The position numbers and the translations under genes are program-made. From contig NZ_JAELVF020000003.1 of NCBI RefSeq assembly GCF_018101125.2, forward strand, positions 86,875-150,874: DNA of 64,000 nucleotides, read 5' to 3'. The notes beneath the pieces are model-generated. The model was not told the origin of the DNA. It searched no databases and worked only from the letters and a program-made list of their open reading frames with translations. The DNA comes from Streptomyces tardus (GTDB lineage Bacteria; Actinomycetota; Actinomycetes; Streptomycetales; Streptomycetaceae). This document shows positions 26,262 through 35,759 of this stretch, one piece after another. Position 1 is the first letter of the stretch. Each line of letters begins with the position of its first letter.

Positions 26262-26433
26262 GGTGTTCTGCCCTTCAGACGGAGACTCTCACAAGCTTCT
26301 CCAGACCGTATCGCCACGCTCGCCCCCGGCGTTCGCGCCCCTGCCGAGCCGTCGCCACGGGGGCGGGCGGCCGACCGCGGGCCGGGTGCTCCGAGCCCGC
26401 CCGGACGTGGTCAACTGCCCTTACCCTGGGGCG

Positions 26434-29145
26434 ATGCAGCGGTCTACAGAGCGTGCCTACCCGACCCACTGGGAAGCGGACATCGTGCTGCGGGACGGGG
26501 GCACGGCGCTGATCCGGCCGATCACCCCCGACGACGCCGGGCGCCTGGTCAGCTTCTACGAGCAGGTCTCGGACGAGTCGAAGTACTACCGCTTCTTCGC
26601 GCCCTACCCTCGGCTCTCCGACCGAGACGTGCGCCGCTTCACCCACCACGACTACGTGGACCGGGTCGGGCTCGCGGTCACCGTCGGTGGCGAGTTCATC
26701 GGGACCGTGCGCTACGACCGCATCGACGGCACCGGCCGCCCCGCCTCCGCCCCCGCGGACGGTGCGGAGGTCGCCTTCCTGGTGCAGGACGCCCATCAGG
26801 GCCGCGGCGTCGCCTCCAACCTGCTGGAACACATCGCCGCCTGCGCCAGGGAACGGGGAGTGCGCCGTTTCACGGCCGAGGTGCTGCCGGCCAACCACAA
26901 GATGATCAAAGTCTTCACGGACTTCGGCTACTCCCAGCAGCGCAGCTTCGAGGACGGGTCCGTCCACCTCAATCTGGACCTCGAACCCACCGAGAAGTCG
27001 CTGGCGGTCCAGCGCGCCCGGGAGCAGCGCGCCGAGGCCCGCTCGGTGCGGCGGCTCCTCGCCCCGGGCTCCATCGCGGTGATCGGCGCGGGGCGCAACC
27101 CCGGCGGTACGGGCCGCACGGTGATCGACTCACTGGCCGCTGCGGGCTTCACCGGCCGTGTCCACGCCGTCAACCGGCTGCTGCCCGCCGGTACCGACCG
27201 GCTCGGGGGCGTACCCGCCCACCGCTCGGTGGGCGAGATCGAGGAGCCGGTGGATCTGGCCGTTCTCGCGGTCCCCGCCGACCAGGTCGACCCGGTGCTG
27301 ACCGAATGCGGCGAGCGCGGGGTGCAGGGCGTGATCGTTTTCGCCGACCGCATCGACCGCGAGGACCAGCGCGAGCTGGTGCGCAAGGCGCGTTCGTACG
27401 GGATGCGGGTGATCGGGCCGAACGCCTTCGGGCTGATCAACACCTCGCCGGACGCACGGCTGAACGCGACGCTCTCCGCGGAGACGCCGGGTCGCGGGCG
27501 CATCGGACTGTTCACCCAGTCCGGCGCGATCGGCGTCGCGCTGCTCAGCACCCTGCACCGCCAGGGCGCCGGGCTCTCCTCGTTCGTCTCCGCCGGCAAC
27601 CGCGCCGACGTCTCCGGCAACGACGTGCTCCAGTACTGGGACGACGATCCCGACACCGACGTGGTGCTGATGTACCTGGAGTCGATCGGCAACCCGCGCA
27701 AGTTCACCAGGTTGGTGCGGCGCACAGCGCTGAGCAAGCCCGTAGTGGTCGTCAAGGGCGCCAGGCACAGTGCCAGCGCGCCGCCGCCCGGCCACGCCGT
27801 TCCCGCCAGCCGTACGCCCGACGCCACCGTCTCGGCGCTGCTTCGGCAGGCCGGGGTACTGCTGGTGGACACCGTCACCGAGCTGGTGGACACCGGGGTC
27901 CAACTGGCCTTCCAGCCGATGCCGGCCGGGCCGCGCGTCGCGGTGCTCGGCAACGCGGAGTCGCTCTGCCTGCTCACCTACGACGCCTGCCTCGCCCGGG
28001 GGCTGCGGCCCTCCCCGCCGGTCAACCTCACCGTCGCCGCCACCCCGGAGGACTATCGCGCGGCGCTCGCCGCAGCACTGGCGGACCCGGAGACGGACGC
28101 CGTCGTCGTGACCGCGATCCCGTGGGTCGCCGGGCGGGCGGCGGCGGAGCTGGCCGACGCGCTGCTCGACGCCTCGCGCACGGCGGACAAGCCGATCGCC
28201 GTCGCCCAGCTGGCCATCGAGGGGCTGGACGAGGAGCTGAGCTCCCGCCGGATCCCCACCTACCCCGCCCCCGAACGCGCGGTGCGCGCACTGGCCGAGG
28301 CGACCAGGCTCGCCCAGTGGCGGTCCGACGCCCAACAGCCGGGCCGCGTACCGGAGTACGACGTGGACGAGGCCGCCGCCGCCCGCCTCGTCACCGCCGC
28401 CCTGGAGGGCGCCGCGGCGGACCGGGACGCTCCCGCGGACCCCGCCGCCGGAGGCCGCAGCGTCCCCCTGGACCCGGCCCGCACCGCCGAGTTGCTGGGC
28501 CACTACGGCATCGCGGTCCAGCCCACCCGGCCCGCGCCGGACGCGGACAGCGCCGTCGAGGCGGCGCGCGAACTCGGCTATCCCGTCGCCCTCAAGACCA
28601 CCGCGCCGCATCTGCGCCACCGCGCCGATCTCGGCGGCGTACGGCTCTCGCTGGCCGGGGAGCGGGAGCTGCGCCGCGCCTGGGAGGAGCTGACCACCAC
28701 CCTCGGCTCGGCGGACGAACTGCGGCCGGTGGTGCAGGCGATGGCGCCGCGCGGCGTCGACACCGTCGTGCACGCCTCCTTCGACCCCTCGATCGGCACC
28801 GTGCTCTCCTTCGGCCTCGCCGGCACCCCCTCGGAGCTGCTGGGCGACCTCTCCTACCGGCTGGTCCCGGTGACCGACCGGGAGGCGGGCAGGCTCGTCG
28901 GCGATCTCCGGTCGGCACCGATGCTCTACGGCTGGCGCGGTTCCCGCCCCGCGGACGTCCCGGCGCTGGAGGAGCTGCTGCTGCGGGTCTCGGTGCTGCT
29001 CGACGCCCATCCCGAGATCGTCGCGCTCGACCTGGAGCCCACCGTGGTCGCCTCGGAGGGCCTGACCGTCCTCGGCGCCGCCGTGCGACTCGCGCTCCCT
29101 CCCGCCACCACGGACCTCGGCCCCCGCCGCCTCGCCACCCACTGA
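26434..29145 (+). CDS. GNAT / acyl-CoA synthetase-like fusion (protein lysine acetyltransferase type)
   Basis: 903 residues from ATG 26434. Residues 1-180 are a GNAT acetyltransferase (IRPITPDDAGRLVSFYEQVS, AEVAFLVQDAHQGRGVASNLL with the acetyl-CoA loop, EVLPANHKMIKVFTDFGY). From about 205 a CoA-binding domain (IAVIGAGRNPGGTGR) and a succinyl-CoA-ligase-like section follow (GLFTQSGAIGVALL, SAGNRADVSGNDVLQYW). An ATP-grasp-like domain closes the protein (LDPARTAELLGHYGIAV, YPVALKTTAPHLRHRADLGGV). GNAT-first domain order is the actinobacterial type of Pat enzyme; enterobacterial Pat has GNAT last. Such enzymes acetylate acetyl-CoA synthetase and other proteins. Specificity is inferred. Confidence 0.9.
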   Translation: MQRSTERAYPTHWEADIVLRDGGTALIRPITPDDAGRLVSFYEQVSDESKYYRFFAPYPRLSDRDVRRFTHHDYVDRVGLAVTVGGEFIGTVRYDRIDGTGRPASAPADGAEVAFLVQDAHQGRGVASNLLEHIAACARERGVRRFTAEVLPANHKMIKVFTDFGYSQQRSFEDGSVHLNLDLEPTEKSLAVQRAREQRAEARSVRRLLAPGSIAVIGAGRNPGGTGRTVIDSLAAAGFTGRVHAVNRLLPAGTDRLGGVPAHRSVGEIEEPVDLAVLAVPADQVDPVLTECGERGVQGVIVFADRIDREDQRELVRKARSYGMRVIGPNAFGLINTSPDARLNATLSAETPGRGRIGLFTQSGAIGVALLSTLHRQGAGLSSFVSAGNRADVSGNDVLQYWDDDPDTDVVLMYLESIGNPRKFTRLVRRTALSKPVVVVKGARHSASAPPPGHAVPASRTPDATVSALLRQAGVLLVDTVTELVDTGVQLAFQPMPAGPRVAVLGNAESLCLLTYDACLARGLRPSPPVNLTVAATPEDYRAALAAALADPETDAVVVTAIPWVAGRAAAELADALLDASRTADKPIAVAQLAIEGLDEELSSRRIPTYPAPERAVRALAEATRLAQWRSDAQQPGRVPEYDVDEAAAARLVTAALEGAAADRDAPADPAAGGRSVPLDPARTAELLGHYGIAVQPTRPAPDADSAVEAARELGYPVALKTTAPHLRHRADLGGVRLSLAGERELRRAWEELTTTLGSADELRPVVQAMAPRGVDTVVHASFDPSIGTVLSFGLAGTPSELLGDLSYRLVPVTDREAGRLVGDLRSAPMLYGWRGSRPADVPALEELLLRVSVLLDAHPEIVALDLEPTVVASEGLTVLGAAVRLALPPATTDLGPRRLATH

Positions 29146-29300
29146 CCGCCCGGGCCCCGCCGCCCGGCGCCGTACGCCCCGTCTGACCGGTCCGTACGCC
29201 CGACCGGCGCCGTACGTACCCCGACCGGCGCCGAACCTGCTCCGACCAGTGCCGTACGCGACCCCGACCGGCGGCCACCCGGCGCCGCACGTACCCCGTG
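29146..29300. repeat. Degenerate tandem repeat, CGTACG/GACCGGCGCC type
   Basis: After the stop, about five imperfect copies of a roughly 21-base unit containing GACCGGCGCCGTACG occur between 29180 and 29300, with changes such as GACCAGTGCCGTACG. Related pieces follow the thymidine kinase gene (about 32150-32190). CGTACG-rich runs also occur at 39490-39535 and 40755-40790. The rest of the gap to 29472 holds no convincing gene. Confidence 0.7.
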
Positions 29301-29472
29301 AGGCCGCCGTTGCCCGCCCCGTTGGAGCGCCGCAGGAGTGCCTCGACGCCTCGTTGCGCGACCCGCGGGGCGCGGATGCGCCGTGCTCACCACGTGCCGT
29401 GCGCCGCACCCGCACCGGCTCCTCCGGTCACGGGCCGTCTGCGGGGTCCTTTCTGGGCCTTAGGATGGCCGT

Positions 29473-30087
29473 ATGGCGAAGACCGGAACGACGACGCAGG
29501 GACTGCGGGCGGCGATCGAACGCAGCGGCTACTACCCGGCCCTGGTGGCCGAGGCCGTGGAGACCGCGGTCGGCTCGGAGCCGGTCGTCTCGTACGTGGT
29601 GCACCAGGAGACGACCTTCGACGCCAACGAGGTCCGTCGCCATGTGACCGTGCTGGTGCTCACCGCGACCCGGTTCATCGTCAGCCACACCGATGAGCAG
29701 CCCGCGGACGGCAGTTCGGCCGTTCCGTACGCCACGACCTCGACCGAATCGGTCAAGCTGTCGCGCATCTCCTCCGTGGTGCTCAGCCGTGTCGTCGCCA
29801 ACCCCGAGTCGTACACACCGGGCACCCTGCCCCGCGAGGTCGTGCTGACGATCGGCTGGGGCGCGGTCAGCCGTATCGAGCTGGAGCCCGCCGCCTGCGG
29901 CGACCCCAACTGCGAGGCGGACCACGGCTATTCGGGCTCCAGTACCGCCGACGATCTGGCGCTGCGGGTGAGCGAGGCCGGCGACGGACCGCACACCGTC
30001 CAGCAGGCGCTGGACTTCGCGCAGGCGCTCGCGGAGTCGACCACCGCGGTCGAGGCCGCCGTACCCGCCTCGGCGTCCCGTCGATGA
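29473..30087 (+). CDS. DUF5998 family protein
   Basis: 204 residues from ATG 29473. Conserved actinobacterial protein of unknown role. It begins MAKTGTTTQGLRAAIERSGYYP and has a beta-rich middle (FDANEVRRHVTVLVLTATRFIVSHTDE), a single CGDPNCEADHGYSG loop with two cysteines, and a helical end (TVQQALDFAQALAEST). It overlaps the following phosphodiesterase gene by 4 bases (ATGA), so the two are co-translated. The family name is from memory. Confidence 0.8.
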   Translation: MAKTGTTTQGLRAAIERSGYYPALVAEAVETAVGSEPVVSYVVHQETTFDANEVRRHVTVLVLTATRFIVSHTDEQPADGSSAVPYATTSTESVKLSRISSVVLSRVVANPESYTPGTLPREVVLTIGWGAVSRIELEPAACGDPNCEADHGYSGSSTADDLALRVSEAGDGPHTVQQALDFAQALAESTTAVEAAVPASASRR

Positions 30088-31286
30088 TCTCGCCGCAGAC
30101 CACCGACCCCGCGTCCGACCTGCCGCTCGATCCGCGCACCGCCCCGCTGCCCGCCTACGGCGCCGGCTCGCTCGCCGATCTGCTGCCCGCGATCGCCACC
30201 GGGCAGCAACTCACCGGTTTCGAGACCGGGTTGACGCTGGAGCCGGCCGACCGCGTCTGCGTCTTCCTGGTGGACGGCATGGGCTGGGAGATCCTGCGCG
30301 ACCACCCGCGGGAGGCGCCGTTCCTGACCTCGCTGCTCGCCACCTCGCTCAACTCCAGTGGTGCGCCGCTCACTTCGGGCTTCCCCTCCACCACCGCCAC
30401 CTCGCTCGCCTCGGTCGGCACCGGGCTGGCCCCCGGCGCGCACGGGCTCCCGGGGTACTCGGCGCTCGACCCGGGCACCGGACGGCTGATGAACCAGCTG
30501 CGCTGGCAGCCCTGGACAGACCCGTACGCCTGGCAGCCCCACCCGACCGTCTTCCAACGGGCGCAGGACGCCGGCGTGGAGACCAGCCAGGTCTCCGCGC
30601 CGCACTTCGAGCACACACCGCTCACCAAGATCGCGCTGTCCGGCGGGACCTTCCTCGGCCGGCTCACCGGCGAGGAGCGCATGGACCTCGCTGCCGAGCG
30701 CCTCGCCGCCGCCGATCGTTCGCTGGTGTACACCTACTACGCCGACCTGGACGGCAACGGCCACCGGTACGGCGTCGACTCGCGGGACTGGCGCGAACAG
30801 CTCCGTTACGTGGACGGCCTGGCGCAGCGCCTGGCCGAGCAGCTCCCGCCGCGCTCGGCGCTCTACATCACCGCCGACCACGGCATGGTGGATGTGCCCG
30901 ACGACCAGCGGCACCGCTTCGACTTCGACGAGGACTGGGAGCTGAGCGCCGGCGTACGGCTGTTGGGCGGCGAGGGCCGGGCCCGGCACGTGTACGCGGT
31001 GCCGGGCGCCGCTGCCGATGTGCACACCGTCTGGCGCGAGGTCCTGGGCCCGGACGCCTGGGTGGCCCGGCGCGAGGAGGCCATCGAGCTCGGCTGGTTC
31101 GGCCCGCCGGGGGCGGGCGTCGACGACAGGGTGCGCGAGCGGATCGGCGATGTGGTGGTCGCCATGAGCGGCCGTGCGGCCATCGTCGCCACCCGCACGG
31201 AGCCCAAGGAGTCGGCGCTGGTCGGTATGCACGGCTCGGTCACCGCCGCGGAGCAGCTCGTACCCCTGCTGGAAGTACGCACCTGA
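30084..31286 (+). CDS. Alkaline-phosphatase-superfamily phosphodiesterase/nucleotide pyrophosphatase
   Basis: 400 residues. Metal and nucleophile motifs of the type I phosphodiesterase family are in order: VCVFLVDGMGWE (Asp), GFPSTTATSLASVGTG (Thr nucleophile), YADLDGNGHRYG (Asp/His), ITADHGMVDV (Asp-His) and a C-terminal GMHGS (His). No signal peptide or membrane anchor is seen, so it probably acts in the cytoplasm. It is co-translated with DUF5998. The substrate is unknown. Confidence 0.9.
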   Translation: MISPQTTDPASDLPLDPRTAPLPAYGAGSLADLLPAIATGQQLTGFETGLTLEPADRVCVFLVDGMGWEILRDHPREAPFLTSLLATSLNSSGAPLTSGFPSTTATSLASVGTGLAPGAHGLPGYSALDPGTGRLMNQLRWQPWTDPYAWQPHPTVFQRAQDAGVETSQVSAPHFEHTPLTKIALSGGTFLGRLTGEERMDLAAERLAAADRSLVYTYYADLDGNGHRYGVDSRDWREQLRYVDGLAQRLAEQLPPRSALYITADHGMVDVPDDQRHRFDFDEDWELSAGVRLLGGEGRARHVYAVPGAAADVHTVWREVLGPDAWVARREEAIELGWFGPPGAGVDDRVRERIGDVVVAMSGRAAIVATRTEPKESALVGMHGSVTAAEQLVPLLEVRT

Positions 31287-31476
31287 GCGCCACCGCCGGA
31301 TCCGCTCCGGCGGGCGTCGCCTGCTCGTTCGTCGCCGGGCCCGCGGGCGGGGCCCGTCCGCCCGGGACGTGCGGGCGTCTCCGGGCTGCCCGCGCCGCTC
31401 CCGGAGGCCGCCAGTAACCTGTGGGGCGACCGGTGGCCACCACAACCGACCTTCATCCAAGGGGACTTACCTTCGC

Positions 31477-32130
31477 ATGCCCGAGCTGGCCTTCTTCAGC
31501 GGCACCATGGACTGCGGCAAGTCCACTCTCGCGCTCCAGATTCAGCACAACCGCTCCGCACGCGGTCTGCAGGGGATGATCTTCAGCCGCGACGACCGGG
31601 CGGGGGAGGGGCGGCTCTCCTCCCGCCTCGGCCTGGTGACCGAGGCGGTCGAGGTGGACGACTCCTTCGACTTCCACCGGCATCTGGCGGCGCAGCTGGC
31701 AGCCGGGCAGCGGTGCGACTACGTGATCGTCGACGAGGCTCAGTTCCTCAGCGCCCGGCAGATCGACCAACTGGCCGAGGTGGTCGACGAGTTGGGCCTG
31801 GACGTTTTCGCCTTCGGCATCACCACCGACTTCCGCACCAGGCTCTTCCCCGGTTCGTGCCGACTGATAGAGCTCGCCGACCGGGTCGAGGTGCTCCAGG
31901 TCGAGGCGCTCTGCTGGTGCGGCGCCCGGGCGACCCACAACGCGCGCACCGTCGACGGCGAGATGGTCGTCGAGGGCGCGCAGGTCGTCGTCGGGGACGT
32001 GGGCCGGCCGGCGACCGAGGTGGGGTACGAGGTGCTCTGCCGACGTCACCACCGTCGCCGTATGACGAGCGCCTCGGCCCGCACCGCCGTACCGGCGCAG
32101 CAGCCCGCCAGTCCCGCCCCGCAGCCCTGA
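31477..32130 (+). CDS. tdk: Thymidine kinase (TK1 type)
   Basis: 217 residues from ATG 31477. Walker A GTMDCGKSTLALQ, the DEAQFL motif, FGITTDFRTRLFPGS, and the C-terminal zinc knuckle (CWCGARATHNAR ... CRRHH) with the lasso region before it identify a type II thymidine kinase. It phosphorylates thymidine and deoxyuridine in the salvage pathway. The last 25 residues (Ala/Pro/Gln) are a species-variable tail. The upstream ribosome site AAGGGGAC lies rather far from the ATG. Confidence 0.95.
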   Translation: MPELAFFSGTMDCGKSTLALQIQHNRSARGLQGMIFSRDDRAGEGRLSSRLGLVTEAVEVDDSFDFHRHLAAQLAAGQRCDYVIVDEAQFLSARQIDQLAEVVDELGLDVFAFGITTDFRTRLFPGSCRLIELADRVEVLQVEALCWCGARATHNARTVDGEMVVEGAQVVVGDVGRPATEVGYEVLCRRHHRRRMTSASARTAVPAQQPASPAPQP

Positions 32131-32259
32131 CGCCGGCGCTCCCGGGCCGCCCCGACCGGCTCCGTACTGCCCGGCCGACCGGCTCCGAACGACGGCCGCC
32201 GGGGACGGCCGGCGACCCACAGGGCCGGGTCGGCGCGGGCCGTGACCCGTCCACGACGG

Positions 32260-33063
32260 TCACACTTCGCGCAGCGGACGTTCCACGGCGTCGTTGGGGT
32301 CACGCATCTCGATCAGCGAGAACGGTCCGCCCTCCGGGTCCTTCACCCTGGCGAACCGACCGTAGGCGGAGTCGCGCACTTCCCGCACGACCGTCCCGCC
32401 GAGCTTGCGCAGCAGCCGCAACGCGGCTTCCACATCGGGCACCGCGAAGTACGTCACCCAACTCGCGCCGCCGTCCTCGGGCAGGTCGGTCCCGCGGACA
32501 CTGCCCACCGGACGGCCGTTGAGCAGCAGGGTGCGCAACTCGCGCTCCGGAGTGCCGAGCGGTTCGATCCGGTAGCCGAAGACGGCCGAGTAGAACGTCG
32601 TGACCTGTACGCACTCGCGCACCAGCAGCTCGTTCCAGACGAAGGTGCCGGGCGTGCCGTCGGGGGAGACCCCGGGCCGGCCGTCGGTCTGCCAGATCCC
32701 GAACGCGGCGCCGACCGGATCGGCGGCGATCGCGACCCGCCCGCCCCACTCGGAGTCCATCGGGCCGACACCGACCGTGCCTCCGCACTCCCTGATCAGC
32801 GCGCAGGTGACGTCGGCGTCGTCGGTGGCGAAGTACGGCAGCCAGGTCACCGGCAGCCTGCGGTCGGGGGAGATCTCGCCGAGCCCCGCCACATCCAGCT
32901 CACCGAGCCGTGCCCGTACGTACGGCCCGAGCCGCTGTGGGCCCGGGCGGAACTCCCAGCCGAGCAGCTCGCCGTAGAAGGTCTTGCTGGCGCCCAGGTC
33001 GCGGGCCATCAGACTGACCCAGCAGGGTGTGCCGGGGGAGGGCTGAACCGGTGCCTCCGTCAT
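32260..33063 (-). CDS. Two-domain VOC (glyoxalase/bleomycin-resistance fold) protein
   Basis: 267 residues from ATG 33063. Two tandem VOC modules: the first starts CWVSLMARDLGASKTFYGELLGWEF, the second FVWNELLVRECVQVTTFYSAVFGY. Both are followed by the ...DPEGGPFSLIE / ADPVGAAFGIWQ type of metal-end motif. This tandem form (CFP-30/hydroxylase-like annotation) is common in Streptomyces, and its chemistry is usually unknown. It could be a dioxygenase, a lyase or a binding protein. Divergent from the rhodanese gene. Confidence 0.88.
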   Translation of the reverse strand: MTEAPVQPSPGTPCWVSLMARDLGASKTFYGELLGWEFRPGPQRLGPYVRARLGELDVAGLGEISPDRRLPVTWLPYFATDDADVTCALIRECGGTVGVGPMDSEWGGRVAIAADPVGAAFGIWQTDGRPGVSPDGTPGTFVWNELLVRECVQVTTFYSAVFGYRIEPLGTPERELRTLLLNGRPVGSVRGTDLPEDGGASWVTYFAVPDVEAALRLLRKLGGTVVREVRDSAYGRFARVKDPEGGPFSLIEMRDPNDAVERPLREV

Positions 33064-33334
33064 CGCTGTTGTCTCCTCGGAGGGTCGTGAGGTGGGAGGT
33101 GCGGGGTGGTCGTACGCGCTGCGTGTCGATGCTCGCACTCTCCGCGAGTTCTGTCCCCCTTCCCCGGCATTCCACGGGGCCCGAATGTCGCGCAAGCCGG
33201 TTCGCCCGGCGGCCGGCGCCGCGCCTCGTGCGCCTCGGCACCGGCCGCCCGAGTCGCCGCCCGCGACCGGCCGCTCGCGAACCGGCGCTTGCGAACCGGC
33301 ACTGCCGTCCCGGCGACTGCGCCAGAATGCGGCT

Positions 33335-34192
33335 ATGACTGCCATCATCTCCGCATCCGAACTGCTCAGCGAGCTGGGTGGGCCCGACGACCACGAGGCC
33401 TCGTCCGACGTCGCCCCCGCTCCCGTACTGCTCGACGTGCGCTGGGAGTTGGGCGGGCCGCCCGGCCGACCGGAGTACGAGAAGGGCCATCTGCCCTCGG
33501 CCGTATACATCGACCTGGACACCGAGCTGGCAGGGCCGGCCGGCGACGGTGGCCGGCACCCGCTGCCGGATCCGGAGGCGTTCGGCGCCGCCATGCGTGC
33601 GGCGGGTGTGGGCCGGGACCGGCCTGTGGTCGTCTACGACGGCGGCAGGGGCTGGGCGGCTGCCCGCGCCTGGTGGCTGCTGCGCTGGGCGGGCCACCGG
33701 GACGTACGGGTCCTCGACGGCGGACTCGCCGCCTGGGAAGGGCCGTTGAGCGAGGTCGAGCCCACACCTGTGCCGGGCGACTTCCGGCCGGAGCCGGGCG
33801 GCGCGGTCCTGCTCTCCGCCGACGACGCAGCCGCGCTCTCCCGCCGCGGAGTGCTGCTGGACGCGCGGGCCGGCGAACGGTACCGGGGCGAGGTCGAACC
33901 GATCGACCCCGCCGGCGGGCACATCCCCGGCGCGGTCTCGGCTCCCACCGGCGACAACGTCGACGAGGACGGCCGCTTGCTTCCCGCGCGCAAACTCTCC
34001 GCCCGTTTCTCCGAGTTGGGTGCGGGCCCGGATGCCGAGGTGGGCGTCTACTGCGGATCCGGGGTCTCGGGCGCGCACCAGGTGTGGGCCCTGGCGGTGG
34101 CCGGAGTGGAAGCCGGGCTGTACGTGGGCTCCTGGTCGCAGTGGACCGCCGACCCGAGCCGGCCAGTGGCCACCGGCCCCGAGCCGGGCTGA
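33335..34192 (+). CDS. Sulfurtransferase (tandem rhodanese, SseA type)
   Basis: 285 residues from ATG 33335. Two rhodanese domains: an inactive N-terminal one (VLLDVRWELGG...YEKGHLPSAVYIDLD) and a catalytic C-terminal one. The active-site loop YCGSGVSGAHQ (Cys near residue 240) resembles thiosulfate or 3-mercaptopyruvate sulfurtransferases. It moves sulfane sulfur to cyanide or thiol acceptors. The start follows an AGAAT -10-like sequence closely, so the message may be leaderless. Confidence 0.9.
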   Translation: MTAIISASELLSELGGPDDHEASSDVAPAPVLLDVRWELGGPPGRPEYEKGHLPSAVYIDLDTELAGPAGDGGRHPLPDPEAFGAAMRAAGVGRDRPVVVYDGGRGWAAARAWWLLRWAGHRDVRVLDGGLAAWEGPLSEVEPTPVPGDFRPEPGGAVLLSADDAAALSRRGVLLDARAGERYRGEVEPIDPAGGHIPGAVSAPTGDNVDEDGRLLPARKLSARFSELGAGPDAEVGVYCGSGVSGAHQVWALAVAGVEAGLYVGSWSQWTADPSRPVATGPEPG

Positions 34193-34197
34193 TCACA

Positions 34198-34243
34198 CGG
34201 CGGGCCCCCGCGCTCCGACGAATCGGTGCGCGGGGGCCCGCCG
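34198..34243. terminator. Bidirectional terminator between rhodanese gene and sepH
   Basis: Perfect 16-bp inverted repeat (CGGCGGGCCCCCGCGC at 34198-34213 with 34228-34243), 14-base loop, between convergent genes. Confidence 0.88.
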
Positions 34244-34263
34244 TTGGGGTGCGGCCGGGGCCG

Positions 34264-35322
34264 CTACTCCTGCTTCTTGCGCCGGGTGCCGAAGACGATC
34301 TCGTCCCAGCTGGGCACCGCGGCCCGACGTCCGGGGCGTACGCCGTCGGCCTCGGCCTGGCGGTCGGTGGTGCCGGTCAGCCGGTCGCGGTGACCGCCGA
34401 CCGACCGCGGCATCAGCACATCCGCGTACGCGGAACCCGCGCCGACCGCCGTCGAAGGCGGCTCCAGCGGCTCCGCCTCGTCGTTGACCTCGACCTGCTC
34501 GTCCCGGGCGGCGGGCGGCTCGGGAACCACCATGTCGCCACGGAAGTTGGGCACCGATTCCAGCAGGCTGGTCAGCGAGTCCCGGTCCTCGTTCGGCTCG
34601 ATCTGCCGCTCGGCCCGCAGCGGCTTCTCGCGCGGCTCGCGCTCGGTCTCCTGCTCCGACTCCGCGCGCTCGCCGCCGCGCTCCTGGGGAGCACGCTCCT
34701 TGGGCAGCCGGGCGATCCGCGGAATGAACGGGTAGCTGGGCTCGGGGGCCTCGTCGGTCTCGCCGATCAGCCCGCGCGCCTCGCCGTCCAGTGCCTGGAC
34801 CAGCCGCCGCGGCGGGTCGTAGGACCAGCTCGCCGAGTGCGTCTCGCCCGCGACGCGGTAGACGAGCAGCACCTCCCAGGTGCCGTCGTCCCGCCTCCAG
34901 GAGTCCCACTGGACGTGGTCCTTGTCGGCGCCGCGCATCAGCAGCCGCTCCGCGACCGCGTCGCCGAGCTGCGGGCCGGTGTTCTCGCCGGGACGGCGCA
35001 CGGGGGTCTTGCGGGCGCGCTCGGCCATGAAGGCGCGCTCTGCGAGCACCGGGCCCTCGAAACGACGCACCCGCTCGACCGGGATGCCGGCGAACTGCGC
35101 GACTTCCTCGGCGCTGGCGCCCGCTCGTATACGGGCCTGGATGTCACGGGGGCGGAGGTGGCTCTCGACCTCGATCTCGATCTGGCCGAGCCGGGCGCGG
35201 TCATTGCGCACGGCGGCCCGCAGCCGCTCGTCAATCGGAAGTGTGTACTCCGAGTTGTCGGCAGCCTTGAGCACCAGTCGTGTGCCGTCGTTGCTGACGG
35301 CCACGACACGCAGTTCGGGCAT
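34264..35322 (-). CDS. sepH: Cell-division protein SepH (DUF3071)
   Basis: 352 residues from ATG 35322. SepH promotes FtsZ assembly and sporulation septation in streptomycetes. The N-terminal DUF3071 region begins MPELRVVAVSNDGTRLVLK and contains a helix-turn-helix (LRPRDIQARIRAGASAEEVAQFAGIPVERVRRFE, about 57-90), the part known to bind FtsZ. It continues through VQWDSWRRDDGTWEVLLVYR. The rest is a long charged, disordered linker ending in a conserved short motif VPSWDEIVFGTRRKK. The length fits the S. coelicolor and S. venezuelae proteins. Confidence 0.93.
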   Translation of the reverse strand: MPELRVVAVSNDGTRLVLKAADNSEYTLPIDERLRAAVRNDRARLGQIEIEVESHLRPRDIQARIRAGASAEEVAQFAGIPVERVRRFEGPVLAERAFMAERARKTPVRRPGENTGPQLGDAVAERLLMRGADKDHVQWDSWRRDDGTWEVLLVYRVAGETHSASWSYDPPRRLVQALDGEARGLIGETDEAPEPSYPFIPRIARLPKERAPQERGGERAESEQETEREPREKPLRAERQIEPNEDRDSLTSLLESVPNFRGDMVVPEPPAARDEQVEVNDEAEPLEPPSTAVGAGSAYADVLMPRSVGGHRDRLTGTTDRQAEADGVRPGRRAAVPSWDEIVFGTRRKKQE

Positions 35323-35759
35323 GGGGACCTCCCGGGTGGTGCCTGCCGACGTCACGTGCGTCGCTGCTCCCGCGTAGACGAGTGTGGCCTGCCCGGGTGC
35401 AGCCTGCCACTGTTTTGCCGACGTGCCCGGCGTCTTCGACCCCGCACCTCTCGTCACTGCTGAGGCACAGTTACCGGATTTCACCGACGGTGACGGAAGT
35501 GTGGACTCGCCGTCACTCTGTGCCACGCAGTTCAGCGAGGTTGAGATCAGGTTTCTTCACACTACTCCATTGGGGACACCCCGGTGAGTCGGCACGCTGC
35601 GATTTTGTGCGTGTGCAGGGGAGTTGGGGATTCCTTGGCACTCCGGTCGAGAGTGGTGCCGGTGGTACGCCTCACAGAATCGGGCGAAGCGGAACTATCG
35701 CCGTCGCTTATCGGTCGTACTTCGTGCGCGGTGCCGTAGGTGTGCGATCGAGGCGAGGT
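35323..35759. other. Divergent intergenic region sepH / membrane protein
   Basis: 437 bases with no gene. It includes the perfect 13-bp palindrome TCACCGACGGTGA (35481-35493), a candidate operator lying about 160 bases from the sepH start. Lower local GC around 35550-35710 (for example TTTCTTCACACTACTCC) suits promoter DNA. Confidence 0.5.

Noticed and set aside
25944..29186. A long plus-strand frame of over 1,000 codons across the acetyltransferase region
   Set aside because: Its product is Arg/Pro/Gly-rich without motifs, and the overlapping frame from 26434 carries complete GNAT and ligase domains.
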